DNA from: Halostagnicola kamekurae
GTDB lineage: Archaea > Halobacteriota > Halobacteria > Halobacteriales > Natrialbaceae
Reading direction: 5' to 3'
Length of the DNA: 64,000 nt
Assembly (NCBI RefSeq): GCF_900116205.1
Contig: NZ_FOZS01000005.1
Span: 1-64,000 of the forward strand
Shown here: positions 7,860 through 16,033 of the stretch, piece by piece
Numbering within the stretch: position 1 is the stretch's first letter
How the letters are laid out: every line of letters begins with the position of its first letter
Translations under genes and position numbers: made by a program
Notes under the pieces: generated by a model
Database searches by the model: none
What the model was told of the DNA's origin: nothing
What the model saw: only the letters and a program-made list of their open reading frames with translations

Positions 7860-8796
7860 GGCTCTGGTGAATCGCCATAATGCGTCGGCTTCGACCGGTA
7901 GAACTAGGAAGTTGAAGCGGGAAATCGCCGATGCCTATGTCGAAAATCTCCCGCTTCACGAGCAAAGTGGTTCAGTTAGCTCAAAATGCTGTTGGTGGCC
8001 GAGGCGAAGTCGCCGCCCCCGAAGGGGGTGGCGGCTTCGCCGACTACGCTGTTGTGTCGCTGCACTGTCTGCGGGTTTACCTAGAGAAATCGTATCGAGA
8101 AGCGCTCGATCTGCTGAGCGAGATGCCACATATTCTCGGGGAGATCGGCCTTGAGCCGGTCGATCTCCCTGACCATTCCACACTAGTCAAGTGGTTTGAT
8201 AAGATTAAGACAGCACTCTGGCGAGTGCTGCTGCGCCTGTCGGCGCAGCTACACGAGCCAAGCGGACACGCCGCTATCGACGCGACGTTTTTCGACCGCG
8301 AAAACGCGAGCAAACACTACTGCCGGCGGACGAATTACCGCGTGCAGACGCTCAAAGCAACAGCTCTCGTCGATACAGAAACCCAAGCCATTCTGGACGT
8401 TCACTGTACGACAGAGAAACGCCACGACACACAGCTCGGCTGGCAGGTCGCCCGCCGCAACGCGGGCGACCTCGCCAGCCTCGCCGCCGACAAAGGCTAC
8501 GATTGGATGGAATTACGCGAAAAACTCCGCGACAATGGCGTGAGACCGTTGATCAAGCATCGTGAGTTCCGGCCCATCGATCACGCGCACAACGCGCGGA
8601 TCGATGGACCTCGCTACCGGCAACGAGCGATGTGTGAGACCGTCTTTTCGACGATCAAGCGCACGCTCGGCGACGCCGTGCGTGCGCGATCCTGGTACGG
8701 TGAATTTCGTGAACTCGTCCTGATGTGTACGGTTCATAACATCAAGCAGGCGGTGAAACAGTGAAATCACGCTCCGTCTGGCGATTCACCACGGCC
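7860..8796 (+). mobile_element. ISH1-type IS5-family insertion sequence (937 bp)
   Basis: Imperfect inverted ends GGCTCTGGTGAATCGCCA and TGGCGATTCACCACGGCC bound one transposase gene. The 8-bp sequence AAGTTTTC is directly repeated at 7852-7859 and 8797-8804. An 8-bp duplication is characteristic of the ISH1 subgroup of IS5. Intact ends, an intact transposase and a perfect duplication indicate recent insertion into the Beta-like gene. The same ends occur on MITE-A1 and MITE-A2 and at the right end of a relic near 21759. Confidence 0.92.
7931..8764 (+). CDS. IS5-family (ISH1 subgroup) transposase
   Basis: A 277-aa DDE transposase. The first Asp lies in HAAIDATFFDRENASKHYC, the second in SLAADKGYDW, and the Glu in CETVFSTIKR, with R and K spacing typical of IS5. 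There is no frameshift. A Gly-rich loop near residues 25-38 is unusual. The start codon (7931 or 7937) lies in the loop of a perfect 9-bp hairpin (arms 7914-7922 and 7949-7957), which could block translation of read-through transcripts from outside the element. A dead relative at 44556-45416 keeps the same arrangement. Confidence 0.92.
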   Translation: MPMSKISRFTSKVVQLAQNAVGGRGEVAAPEGGGGFADYAVVSLHCLRVYLEKSYREALDLLSEMPHILGEIGLEPVDLPDHSTLVKWFDKIKTALWRVLLRLSAQLHEPSGHAAIDATFFDRENASKHYCRRTNYRVQTLKATALVDTETQAILDVHCTTEKRHDTQLGWQVARRNAGDLASLAADKGYDWMELREKLRDNGVRPLIKHREFRPIDHAHNARIDGPRYRQRAMCETVFSTIKRTLGDAVRARSWYGEFRELVLMCTVHNIKQAVKQ

Positions 8797-9395
8797 AAGT
8801 TTTCATACCCTTGCTCGTCCTCCTCAATCCTACCAACCTCAACAAGATCAAAGAAAACGATATCATCGTCTCCAATCTCAGATTCGATCTTGGCGAGATC
8901 ATCTTTCTGCTCATGGCTAAATTCTACCGGACGAAGGAAGAGTCTGAGTGCCACAGAATCATAATACGGGGAGACTTCGCGATACAATCGAAGATATTGA
9001 CGGTAGGTGATCGGGGAACTAAGAGTACCCGATAAGACAGGAATGGGGATTCGATCTTTTTCCTCTTTGAAAAAATCTGCTACACTACCGAAATCGTTGA
9101 TCACCCCTTCTACCCCCTCAGACAAGCTATTCTTATCTTGAGTGAGATAGCTCGGCAGATCAACAAGCACAAGATCTGCTGAGTTTTGGAAGACGGTCAG
9201 ATTATTAAGATCGTCTTCATCAGTGATTTCAATAACCGTGTAGAGCTTTCCTTGTTTAGCGTCGGTAAATCGATTTAGACCGCCAAATTCTCTGACAACA
9301 CTCCTTTCAGACGGCCCATTTCTAAGTATCGGAGCATAGGCTAACGGTTCGGTAGCTTCCTTTCTAGAATTGGAATTTTGTGTGTTCTTTGTCAT

Positions 9396-9904
9396 TGATA
9401 TGGGTCCTGTTGTTTTCTTCGATGGACCACTTTGACGCGGACAGCATGTCGTGGTGTACTATTGAAATGAACGTCTGACGTTATAAGTCTAGGGTTCGAA
9501 TACTTCTCTACCCTAGAAGGATCCTCCGCTACAAATAGACCGTATTAGGCAAGTCAATGATTTTCTCCTTTGCTTTTGCTTGTGGCAATCTATGCAAACC
9601 CATATTAAATCTGAGTGGGAAAACAGACCGTCTCTAGAAAATATTCGTAGAATTTTCAATATTCCAATACTAGCACATATAGGAACAAGTATAATATCAT
9701 CACAAGAATATTTACGGTACATGCCCGTATCACACAAGAACTCCAGTACACGCTCATTTGGTACTACTGTAGACTCGACAAAACGCCATCTGTAGGGTGA
9801 TTTGCATGTAGCGATGTACCGTTCGGAACCCTCAATAGCTGAATTAAACAATGGATACTCATGAAAGGAGGTTGCTTATCGAACTGAACAGCAGGATCAA
9901 TCAG
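9396..9904. other. Mostly non-coding, AT-rich; one doubtful ORF
   Basis: Covers the upstream region of the Beta-like gene and a minus-strand frame 9851-9513 of 112 codons. That frame has paired Cys (YSCDD, WVCIDCHKQKQRR) hinting at a zinc-binding tail, but its codon use is AT-rich and no start signal or family is evident. It may be a decayed HNH-like gene; confidence is low. Confidence 0.3.
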
Positions 9905-10057
9905 TCACTGAGACTTCGCGTATGCAACAGCACCGACTGTGAGAACACCAAGAACCGCCACGTCTTTGGCATGGGAACCGGTCGTGACGACCTCGGGTTC
10001 ACCGAACGGTGGTAGCAGGTCAATCTCGGTCTGGGTATGAGCGTGTCGTTTATTCAT
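9905..10057 (-). CDS. 50-aa membrane peptide
   Basis: ATG at 10057 to TGA at 9905-9907 encodes a 50-aa peptide: a polar N-terminus (MNKRHAHTQTEIDLLPPFGE), one short hydrophobic helix (VAVLGVLTVGAVAYA) and the tail KSQ. Codon composition is more GC-rich than the surrounding AT-rich DNA, supporting a real gene. It shares only the VAYAK membrane-exit residues with the 47-aa peptides at 2.6 and 4.1 kb, so homology is not claimed. Function unknown. Confidence 0.5.
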   Translation of the reverse strand: MNKRHAHTQTEIDLLPPFGEPEVVTTGSHAKDVAVLGVLTVGAVAYAKSQ

Positions 10058-10385
10058 TGTTAGAGTTTACCTCAGTCTCGGCTTGTAGCGATGAGCTACT
10101 TGAGCAAAAGACTGTTTAATCTGATGAACTAATCCCACTAAAACTTTTTCATATTTATCATTATTAAGATGCTTAATACTTCCACAGATGTTCCGTTTCT
10201 ATTCCATAATAGCCCTATTTCGTGAATTGATTGTATGAATTATTATATAACGCTCTTGCATAGATATCTGCCCTATTATTAGTCAATCTTAAGGGTGTTC
10301 TATACCGAGAGATCGATAGTAAATAATATTCCACTTTCACCATACTTTCTCAACGTCTATTTGTATTGCATGTCTGGAATGAGAT
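10058..10385. other. AT-rich intergenic region
   Basis: About 330 very AT-rich bases between divergent genes, with several TATA-like runs on both strands (for example around 10160 and 10320). It probably contains the promoters of the 50-aa peptide gene and of the 251-aa gene. No ORF or RNA is recognised. Confidence 0.4.
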
Positions 10386-11141
10386 ATGGGCCAAGACCCA
10401 TTTCGTGATCTGCATGAAGCATCGCTCTTTACAAATACTAACGTTGGTGCCTTTCGAGAGTTTCATCACCGACGTCTGGATGCTCTTCGAAAGCCCTCAT
10501 GTGATATCAAGGCCGTTGAACACGGTGCTGTAATTGTTAATGTCGCTGCTCCAGAATTTCTTGAAAACTCGGCTGGAGACCATATCGACCCAGTTGAACT
10601 GATGAATAATCATGAGAAATGGCCAACAATATCTCGAGGAAAGCGGACTGGCGAGCATGCATCACTAGATCATTGTGGGATCATTGCAGTCAACAAAGCA
10701 ACGCACGAGGGCAGGGAATCAGTAACCCGGATTGATCGCCATGGAATCCTCGAGTCGGTTAGTACGACCATTTTTTCGAATAGAAACCAGTCTGGTGATC
10801 GATCATTGTTATCTACAAGTAAACTGGAACAAGGACTTGTGGAGGTTGTTGGTACGTATACCGATCGAGTCCGTGATGGTGTGCAAGAAAACACACTTGT
10901 GATAGTTTCATACGTTAATTTGGAGAATGCAGGTATTTTCCAGAATAGTGGCCCTAACAGGCATCCTGACATAAAAGGATCAATTATTAGAACACCAGTC
11001 ACATCGCTCGGAACAGCTAGTATTCGAGATGAATTGATACCCGTTATTAGACCTCTCTGGAACGCAGTCGGTGATCAACAATCACGTCATATGAATAATG
11101 GTGAGTGGGAGTACGAGCCGAAACAACAATTTGACTGGTAG
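10386..11141 (+). CDS. Hypothetical 251-aa protein
   Basis: A complete, soluble-looking ORF with no signal peptide or membrane segment. Mixed alpha/beta composition with segments GAVIVNVAAPEFL, HCGIIAVNKATHEG and NTLVIVSYVNLENAGIF that look like buried beta strands, and a C-terminal DELIPVIRPLWNAVGDQ helix. I do not recognise a family. It is first in a plus-strand run with an 87-aa disordered protein and a DUF6338-like membrane protein, all upstream of orc1/cdc6. Confidence 0.6.
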   Translation: MGQDPFRDLHEASLFTNTNVGAFREFHHRRLDALRKPSCDIKAVEHGAVIVNVAAPEFLENSAGDHIDPVELMNNHEKWPTISRGKRTGEHASLDHCGIIAVNKATHEGRESVTRIDRHGILESVSTTIFSNRNQSGDRSLLSTSKLEQGLVEVVGTYTDRVRDGVQENTLVIVSYVNLENAGIFQNSGPNRHPDIKGSIIRTPVTSLGTASIRDELIPVIRPLWNAVGDQQSRHMNNGEWEYEPKQQFDW

Positions 11142-11207
11142 TTCAGTAACCTTTACTTTCAGTCTGCTCAGAAAACCATTAAAAAGTACAAGTACAATGT
11201 ATAAGGT

Positions 11208-11471
11208 ATGGTAGACGATTCAGGCAAAACGGGCAACCCAGGTAATGGAGAAGGATCAGAGAGTGGAAAAGGCCGACAGAATTCTGAGCGGCACGAGCTC
11301 ACTGGATCGGAATCTCGTAATATTACAGGGAACAGCGAACGAGTAGAAAAGGACAGTGAAGTCACCGACCCTGGAGACGTTCCTGATGGTGGATATACGG
11401 TTGCTCCAACCCGGAACAACCCTGACCGAGAACCTGACTCGCAAGACAGTGATGGTGGAGGAGACGACTAA
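11208..11471 (+). CDS. 87-aa low-complexity acidic protein
   Basis: Composed almost entirely of Gly, Ser, Asp, Glu, Asn, Pro and Arg with no hydrophobic core, so it is predicted to be disordered. A TATA-like run lies just upstream (TTAAAAAG near 11178) and the next gene starts 30 nt after its stop, suggesting one transcription unit with the membrane protein. No domain recognised; the low complexity makes gene status less certain. Confidence 0.45.
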   Translation: MVDDSGKTGNPGNGEGSESGKGRQNSERHELTGSESRNITGNSERVEKDSEVTDPGDVPDGGYTVAPTRNNPDREPDSQDSDGGGDD

Positions 11472-11501
11472 CGAACGCCATTATATATTTACACTTAGTA
11501 G

Positions 11502-12215
11502 ATGGTTTCCGCAGAGACACTAACGATCGCAGCACTTCTTATAGCACCCGGCGTAATCGCTATTCTGATCGGCATCACATTGGGTGTTGTCGAGAAGGAC
11601 GTTAGCCGTGATCAGCTCTATCTCACAAGTTTCGTCTCGAGCATCGGTATCGACGTTGTGTTCATTTGGATCGCGCAGTGGCGGTGGGGGATGACAATTA
11701 CTGACCGGGTTGCAATAGAGACTGTGTTTTTTGGAGATGAACAGTTCAATGTCGGAGCAGCAGCCCTCCTGTTCGTTTTGTCTTGCTTACTTGGAGTTAT
11801 CTATGGTATCGGTTTGACCTATAACGTATCACATTACTTTCGGGAGAAGATGGCTTTTTTTCGGAGCCATCGCCGAAATCCGTGGCAGCCGTGGGAAGGT
11901 AGCCTCAGAGATGCAGAAGAGGTCATGGTTGAACTGAAAAATGGGGACGATGTAATCGGTATGTTAGCTGAATATAGCCGTGTGGAAAAAGAGCGTCAGA
12001 TCGTGCTACAATCACCACAATTTCTCGACTTCGAAGATAGTCCAAACCGAGAGAAAATCATCATTCCAGAAAATGAGATTGCGCTTGTCCATGTGATGAC
12101 AACACAGGAGCGCAAAGGAGTCTGGAATCGTGGGAAAGCTTTCCTAAGCCGATCAAAGGGTAGTGTACAAGGGCTATTATTACAGTCGAATGATGATTAT
12201 AGTGACGAGGGCTGA
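11502..12215 (+). CDS. DUF6338-like membrane protein
   Basis: 237 aa with two to three membrane segments: residues about 5-27 (IAALLIAPGVIAILIGITLGVV), 37-60, and 85-110 (AALLFVLSCLLGVIYGIGLTYNV). A soluble C-terminal domain begins at NPWQPWEGSL and continues VMVELKNGDDVIGMLAEYS, the layout of DUF6338 proteins (membrane N-half, beta-rich PW..W..V.V.L..G..I.G C-half). Biochemical role unknown. A TATA-like ATTATATATTTAC lies about 20 nt upstream of the ATG, compatible with leaderless expression. Confidence 0.65.
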   Translation: MVSAETLTIAALLIAPGVIAILIGITLGVVEKDVSRDQLYLTSFVSSIGIDVVFIWIAQWRWGMTITDRVAIETVFFGDEQFNVGAAALLFVLSCLLGVIYGIGLTYNVSHYFREKMAFFRSHRRNPWQPWEGSLRDAEEVMVELKNGDDVIGMLAEYSRVEKERQIVLQSPQFLDFEDSPNREKIIIPENEIALVHVMTTQERKGVWNRGKAFLSRSKGSVQGLLLQSNDDYSDEG

Positions 12216-12660
12216 GTTATGTAGAGGCCACGCCGCTACATTCGAGCCTGTACGATGGAACGAAGAGTGCTGGTTGGTTGTCCAGCACATAACGGCATTA
12301 TGAATTTAGGAAAAACAGTTAGTGATATGAGTGACTGGAGCCTGCGGAAATATGGTGTGGGGTACGGAACCTCCGGAAACGGTGGTGTTGTAGATATCCG
12401 GTTAGCCTGCGGAAACTAACTCCGAATCCGTTGAAGTCTGCCGGATTCCCCGAAGCAAAAACAACTCCGGGAGTCCGAATCTGACGGAGGATAGGAGTAC
12501 CGAAGGCTTGGCACTCCCAGCAGTCCCACCCGCCACAGTCCGCGAACCCCCGTACGAATTCTCACCGCATTGGGGTTCGGTGGAACTACAAACCTGAAAT
12601 CTCCAACGCTCAGGATTCCTCTGCGTGAACGCGGAGTGAATGTCAATAACTCTAGCGTTA
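12216..12660. other. Non-coding region, possible IS200/IS605 right-end relic
   Basis: No gene is supported. Near 12610-12650 the sequence GGATTCCTCTGCGTGAACGC followed by GGAGTGAATGTCAA resembles the hairpin and termination sequence at the right end of haloarchaeal TnpB (IS1341-type) elements. The region before it is GC-rich with several in-frame stops. It may be the last trace of such an element. Confidence 0.25.
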
Positions 12661-12665
12661 AGAGA

Positions 12666-12692
12666 GAGTGAGAGAGTAGATTTCGTGTGCTT
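12666..12692 (-). repeat. Origin-recognition-box-like repeat, inverted copy
   Basis: A 27-bp sequence whose reverse complement matches the repeat at 14014-14040 with one mismatch. Its core is GCACACGAAAT followed by a CTCTCTCAC arm. It lies 126 bp upstream of orc1/cdc6 and in inverted orientation to three copies downstream, the usual layout of ORB elements around a haloarchaeal replication origin. Confidence 0.75.
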
Positions 12693-12783
12693 TCCATCTC
12701 AAAGGTGGCTAGTTTGCTCATGAAGGGAGAGATCGACACTTTCAGATATATGTAGATAGCAAACGAAGCAAACGAAGTTAGGT

Positions 12784-12793
12784 TTTAAGTAGT
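12784..12793 (+). promoter_or_regulatory. TATA-like element upstream of orc1/cdc6
   Basis: TTTTAAGTAG about 26-35 nt before the ATG at 12819, preceded by a purine-rich stretch with two AGCAAACGA repeats. The short distance fits a leaderless archaeal transcript. Confidence 0.4.
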
Positions 12794-12818
12794 AAGAGTG
12801 AGTGTCCACTAGTATAGT

Positions 12819-14015
12819 ATGTCAGGGCCATTTGCAGATATTACGGAAACGGTATTCGCTGAGAAGTCCGTACTCAGTGAAAGCTATCAACCAGAGGAGA
12901 TTCTCGAGAGAGATGAAGAGATCGATGCCTTCAGCCATGCTCTTCAGGACGTTCTTTTTGGACGAGAACCGGAGAACCTTTTTCTCTACGGGAAGGCAGG
13001 ACTCGGGAAAACAGCAGTGACAAAGTACATGATGGAGGAGTTGAAGTCTGAAGTGAAAACCCGCGACGAAGCGGATGAACTCCACGTCCACGAAATCAAT
13101 TGCAACGGAAAGACGCTGTTTATGGTTGTTCGGCGTCTTACCAATAATCTCCTTCCTCCGGAAGCAAGTTCGTTTCCAAAGCGGGGGCTCGGAACTGGGG
13201 ATGCATTTGAAGAGCTTTATCAACAACTCGATCGACTTGGTGGAACCCATTTGATTGTTTTCGACGAAATTGACCACCTTGACGATGTGAATACCCTTCT
13301 CTATGAACTTCCTAGAGCACGATCGAATGACCAAATTTCAGACTCGCTAGTTGGTATCATTGGAATCAGTAATAACTACACATTCAGACAGACGCTTTCA
13401 TCCAAAGTCAAAGATACACTAATGGAGACGGAAATCTCTTTCAGTCCATACGATGCTGGAGAGCTCCGAACGATTCTCCACGATCGAGCTGATCGAGCGT
13501 TTGTTGATGGCGGTTGTGATGATTCAGCGATTGCGAAGGCAGCAGCACTTTCAGCACAAGATATGGGGAACGCACGGCAAGCTCTCGACCTCCTTCGAGT
13601 TGGTGCCGAAGAAGCTGAGCGACAGGACGACAACATTGTAGTTGATACTCATATTGAGGAAGCACGCACGCTTGTACAACGTGGACGGCTCCGAAACAAG
13701 ATCCGGGACCAAACTGAACATGCACAGTATATTCTAGAGACGATTGCAAAGCTCGAGAACCGTGGAGAGGTTCCTGCTCGATCAAAGACCATTCAAGATG
13801 GCTACGAACAAGTTGCAGAAGCGTACGGAACAACGCCTTTAACGACACTCAAAAGTATTCAGGACCATCTATCAGATTTACATATGCTTGGATTCCTGCT
13901 TCGTCACGAGCGGAACCAGGGGCTTAGTGGAGGTCAATACTATGAGTACGAACTCGATCTCGATCCAATGATTGTTCTCGAGACTCGAGAAGATATCATC
14001 CAGTCTTCCGAGTGA
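12819..14015 (+). CDS. orc1/cdc6: Orc1/Cdc6 family replication initiator
   Basis: 398 aa. AAA+ ATPase with Walker A GKAGLGKT (residues 58-65) and Walker B LIVFDEID (D149, E150), then lid-domain segments and a C-terminal winged helix (YGTTPLTTLKSIQDHLSDLH) that binds origin DNA. It binds ORB repeats next to its gene and loads the MCM helicase; in haloarchaea each replicon usually has its own copy. Three ORB-like repeats begin immediately at its stop codon and one lies upstream, so this gene and its flanks form an origin. Length and motifs are normal, so it is likely functional. Confidence 0.93.
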   Translation: MSGPFADITETVFAEKSVLSESYQPEEILERDEEIDAFSHALQDVLFGREPENLFLYGKAGLGKTAVTKYMMEELKSEVKTRDEADELHVHEINCNGKTLFMVVRRLTNNLLPPEASSFPKRGLGTGDAFEELYQQLDRLGGTHLIVFDEIDHLDDVNTLLYELPRARSNDQISDSLVGIIGISNNYTFRQTLSSKVKDTLMETEISFSPYDAGELRTILHDRADRAFVDGGCDDSAIAKAAALSAQDMGNARQALDLLRVGAEEAERQDDNIVVDTHIEEARTLVQRGRLRNKIRDQTEHAQYILETIAKLENRGEVPARSKTIQDGYEQVAEAYGTTPLTTLKSIQDHLSDLHMLGFLLRHERNQGLSGGQYYEYELDLDPMIVLETREDIIQSSE

Positions 14016-14167
14016 AAGCACACGAAATGTACTCTCTCACTCCTTCAGTTTCTTGGTGGTTGTTCTCAAATTCTGCGAGAGCACACGAAATGTACTCTCT
14101 CACTTCATCTGTTGTTTGCGAGCCTTCACTAACTCTGAACTGAGAGAGCATACGAAATGTACTATCC
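14014..14167 (+). repeat. Three direct origin-recognition-box-like repeats
   Basis: Copies at 14014-14040, 14077-14103 and 14144-14167 share GAGAGCACACGAAATGTACT or close variants; the third has CATACG for CACACG and a degenerate end. All have the same orientation, opposite to the copy at 12666-12692. The spacing is about 63-67 bp. The first overlaps the end of orc1/cdc6 and the third overlaps the end of the pseudogene on the other strand. They are probable Orc1 binding sites. Confidence 0.8.
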
Positions 14168-14804
14168 ATCATTGTGACTGATAGTAAATTCACTCATGCG
14201 GTTGAGCATGGCGAGTGCTGACTCGAAGGTCGCGTAGTGCTCGAGCATATAGGCGACCGTCTCCTCCCGTGGGGATACTGGGTATCCCTCGACGTGTTCG
14301 GTATCGATCGACGACTTGAGGATCGAGGACGACCTGCAGTGGCTCTGGAAGCTTTTCTCTGGGCTGACACCGAATGCGGTGGGGAGGTTGAACGAGTCGA
14401 AGAACGTCTCCTAGGCGTCGACGTCCTGCTCGCGAGGCGGGGAGAACGGGTAGTCATCGGGGTCGTGACCGACTTGATAGCCGCCCTGTGTCCACATGTA
14501 GACGGCGTCGGTCCGCGTGAACGCGAATGGCCAGTCGCCGAACTGCGGGATGACGGACACTTCGCCGATGGACGGTGGACTGACGCTGGCGCTTGCGGCC
14601 ACCAGCACGCGTGCTGTTTCCCGCACACGACCGGACAGTGAGGCCGTCGTCATAGGTGACGTAGCCTGCGTCTTTAAGCCGATTGACGGTCTGTCTCACC
14701 GTCTCGTACGGTGTGTGGAAGTATTGGGTGACACGGCGGATGGAGTCACCACTGTTGATGGCGAGGATCGTCTGCGCCGCCGTGTCGTCGAGCACCTCGT
14801 ACAT
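14163..14804 (-). pseudogene. Winged-helix regulator, broken
   Basis: Starts MYEVLDDTAAQTILAINSGD with a winged-helix segment (YETVRQTVNRLKDAGYVTYD). A frameshift near 14640 is needed to continue into RETARVLVAASASVSPPS and GDWPFAFTRTDAVYMWTQGG. An in-frame TAG at about 14411 then separates DVDA from ETFFDSFNLPTAFGVSPEK, and the frame ends at 14163. The intact form is a recurrent haloarchaeal ArsR-like regulator of about 215 aa. One frameshift plus one nonsense codon make it dead here. Confidence 0.75.
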
Positions 14805-14925
14805 CTGGGGTTACCAATAATCTGGTAACAGTTAAAATTCTCATTCCACTGGCCATGAAGCTACAATCTCTCCATTCGTCTCCAAGGTTGCCGTGGACCC
14901 TGTCGAAACAGTATAAACGGGCGAT

Positions 14926-15214
14926 GGAATAAACGAACCAAACGAACGGAACGAGCAAAACGAAGGTAGTGAATGAACTCTTAGGAACGAACTGGTTGAG
15001 GATGAACTGGCTGACCCGTACTCAATGAACAGAACGACAGAAACGAACGTAACGAATAGAACGAACGAGCTGATAGCAACGAATGTGTTTGATTCAACGA
15101 GTGTAACGAACAATTGGTTTTAACATCATAGTGATCCTCTCACCGAGTGAAACACCCTCACCGAACGAAACGAACGGAACGACCTAAACGAACCCAACGA
15201 GGAAAACGAAGAAA
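14926..15214 (+). repeat. 9-bp iteron array upstream of parA, centromere candidate
   Basis: AACGAA-type units recur with a 9-bp period (consensus AACGAANNN) in three blocks, at about 14926-14965, 15030-15110 and 15160-15214, running right up to the parA start codon at 15215. The phase within each block is kept. Iterons next to parA commonly serve as the plasmid centromere and as the operator for autorepression. The same 9-bp unit recurs inside the partner gene at about 16172-16215. Confidence 0.65.
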
Positions 15215-16033
15215 ATGAGCGACACCAATACCGCACGAATCACCGTGGCGAATCAGAAGGGGGGCGCGGGGAAGACAACCGACGTCATTCATACTGGCGG
15301 CGCGCTAGCTGCCCGGGACCACGACGTCCTCCTAGTCGATATCGACTATCACGGAGGACTCACTTGCTCGCTTGGCTACAATGACCTGTACTACGACACT
15401 GACCGCACAACGCTGTTCGACGTACTGGATTTCGATCAGATGGAGTCGGTGAATGACATCATTGTTGAGCACGAGGAATTCGACATCCTCCCCGCGAGCG
15501 AGAAGCTTGCGAACAACAAGAACATCCAGACATTGCTTGAGGCGCCGAAAAGTCGAGAGCGACTGGAGATGACACTCGACGAACTCGATGAGGACTACGA
15601 CTACATCATCGTCGACACGCCCCCATCCCTGAACGTCCTCACCGATAACGCCCTCGTCGCGACCGGCAACGTCGTCATCCCTGTAATTCCCGAGAAACTC
15701 AATGCCAACAGCCTCCAGATTTTCGCGAAGCAACTGAGCTCCCTCGAACAGGCGTATGGAGACATCAATCGTCTCGCGATTGCCTGCAACCGTGTCGAAC
15801 AGAACGCCGAGCACCGCGATACCATCGAGGAGATCAAATCGGCGTACTCCCTCCCAATTTTCGAGATTCCGAAGCGTACGGATCTCTCCCAATCGATCGG
15901 CGAAGGTGTGTCTGTCTTCGGCTTCGCCAAGGAGAACAAGCGCGTCGAGGATGCACGTGAACTGTTCAACGAAATTGCCGACCTGTTCGACGAGACGTTC
16001 GAGAAGACCGTGCCTGAGGAGGTGGAAGCATGA
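15215..16033 (+). CDS. parA: ParA/Soj family partition ATPase
   Basis: 272 aa with the deviant Walker A motif KGGAGKTT (residues 15-22), the Asp of VLLVDIDYHGGLT, and IIVDTPPSL (Walker A'/B region), followed by VIPVIPEKLNANSL. This is the ParA/MinD fold that drives plasmid segregation by ATP-dependent nucleoid association. The stop overlaps the next start (ATGA at 16030-16033), so the pair is translationally coupled. DYHGG replaces the more common D-x-Q-x-N, as in several haloarchaeal ParA proteins. Its start sits at the end of a 9-bp iteron array. Confidence 0.9.
   Translation: MSDTNTARITVANQKGGAGKTTDVIHTGGALAARDHDVLLVDIDYHGGLTCSLGYNDLYYDTDRTTLFDVLDFDQMESVNDIIVEHEEFDILPASEKLANNKNIQTLLEAPKSRERLEMTLDELDEDYDYIIVDTPPSLNVLTDNALVATGNVVIPVIPEKLNANSLQIFAKQLSSLEQAYGDINRLAIACNRVEQNAEHRDTIEEIKSAYSLPIFEIPKRTDLSQSIGEGVSVFGFAKENKRVEDARELFNEIADLFDETFEKTVPEEVEA

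Larger units (their letters stand above)
7443..9395 (-). pseudogene. Beta-family-like gene split by an IS element
   Basis: The N-terminal part (9395 to 8797, starting MTKNTQNSNSRKE, with YAPILRNGPSE) and the C-terminal part (7851 to 7443, with HCEFCRRA and WKRVRMGHYMASALEEEAI) are one gene. Removing the element 7860-8796 plus one copy of the 8-bp duplication leaves 1008 nt, an exact 335-codon frame plus stop, joined as GYENFNYLCDLFD. The pattern (YxPILR start, C-terminal CxFC and WxxxGHxH-like end) resembles phage/prophage Beta-family proteins, whose function is unclear. The gene was presumably intact until this insertion. Confidence 0.7.

Noticed and set aside
14841-15113. 90-codon minus-strand frame rich in Val/Phe/Ser
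   Set aside because: Produced by reading the 9-bp iteron array backwards; not a membrane protein gene.
14926-15214. CRISPR array
   Set aside because: The repeats are 9-bp tandem units without 30-40 bp spacers, and no cas genes are in the window.
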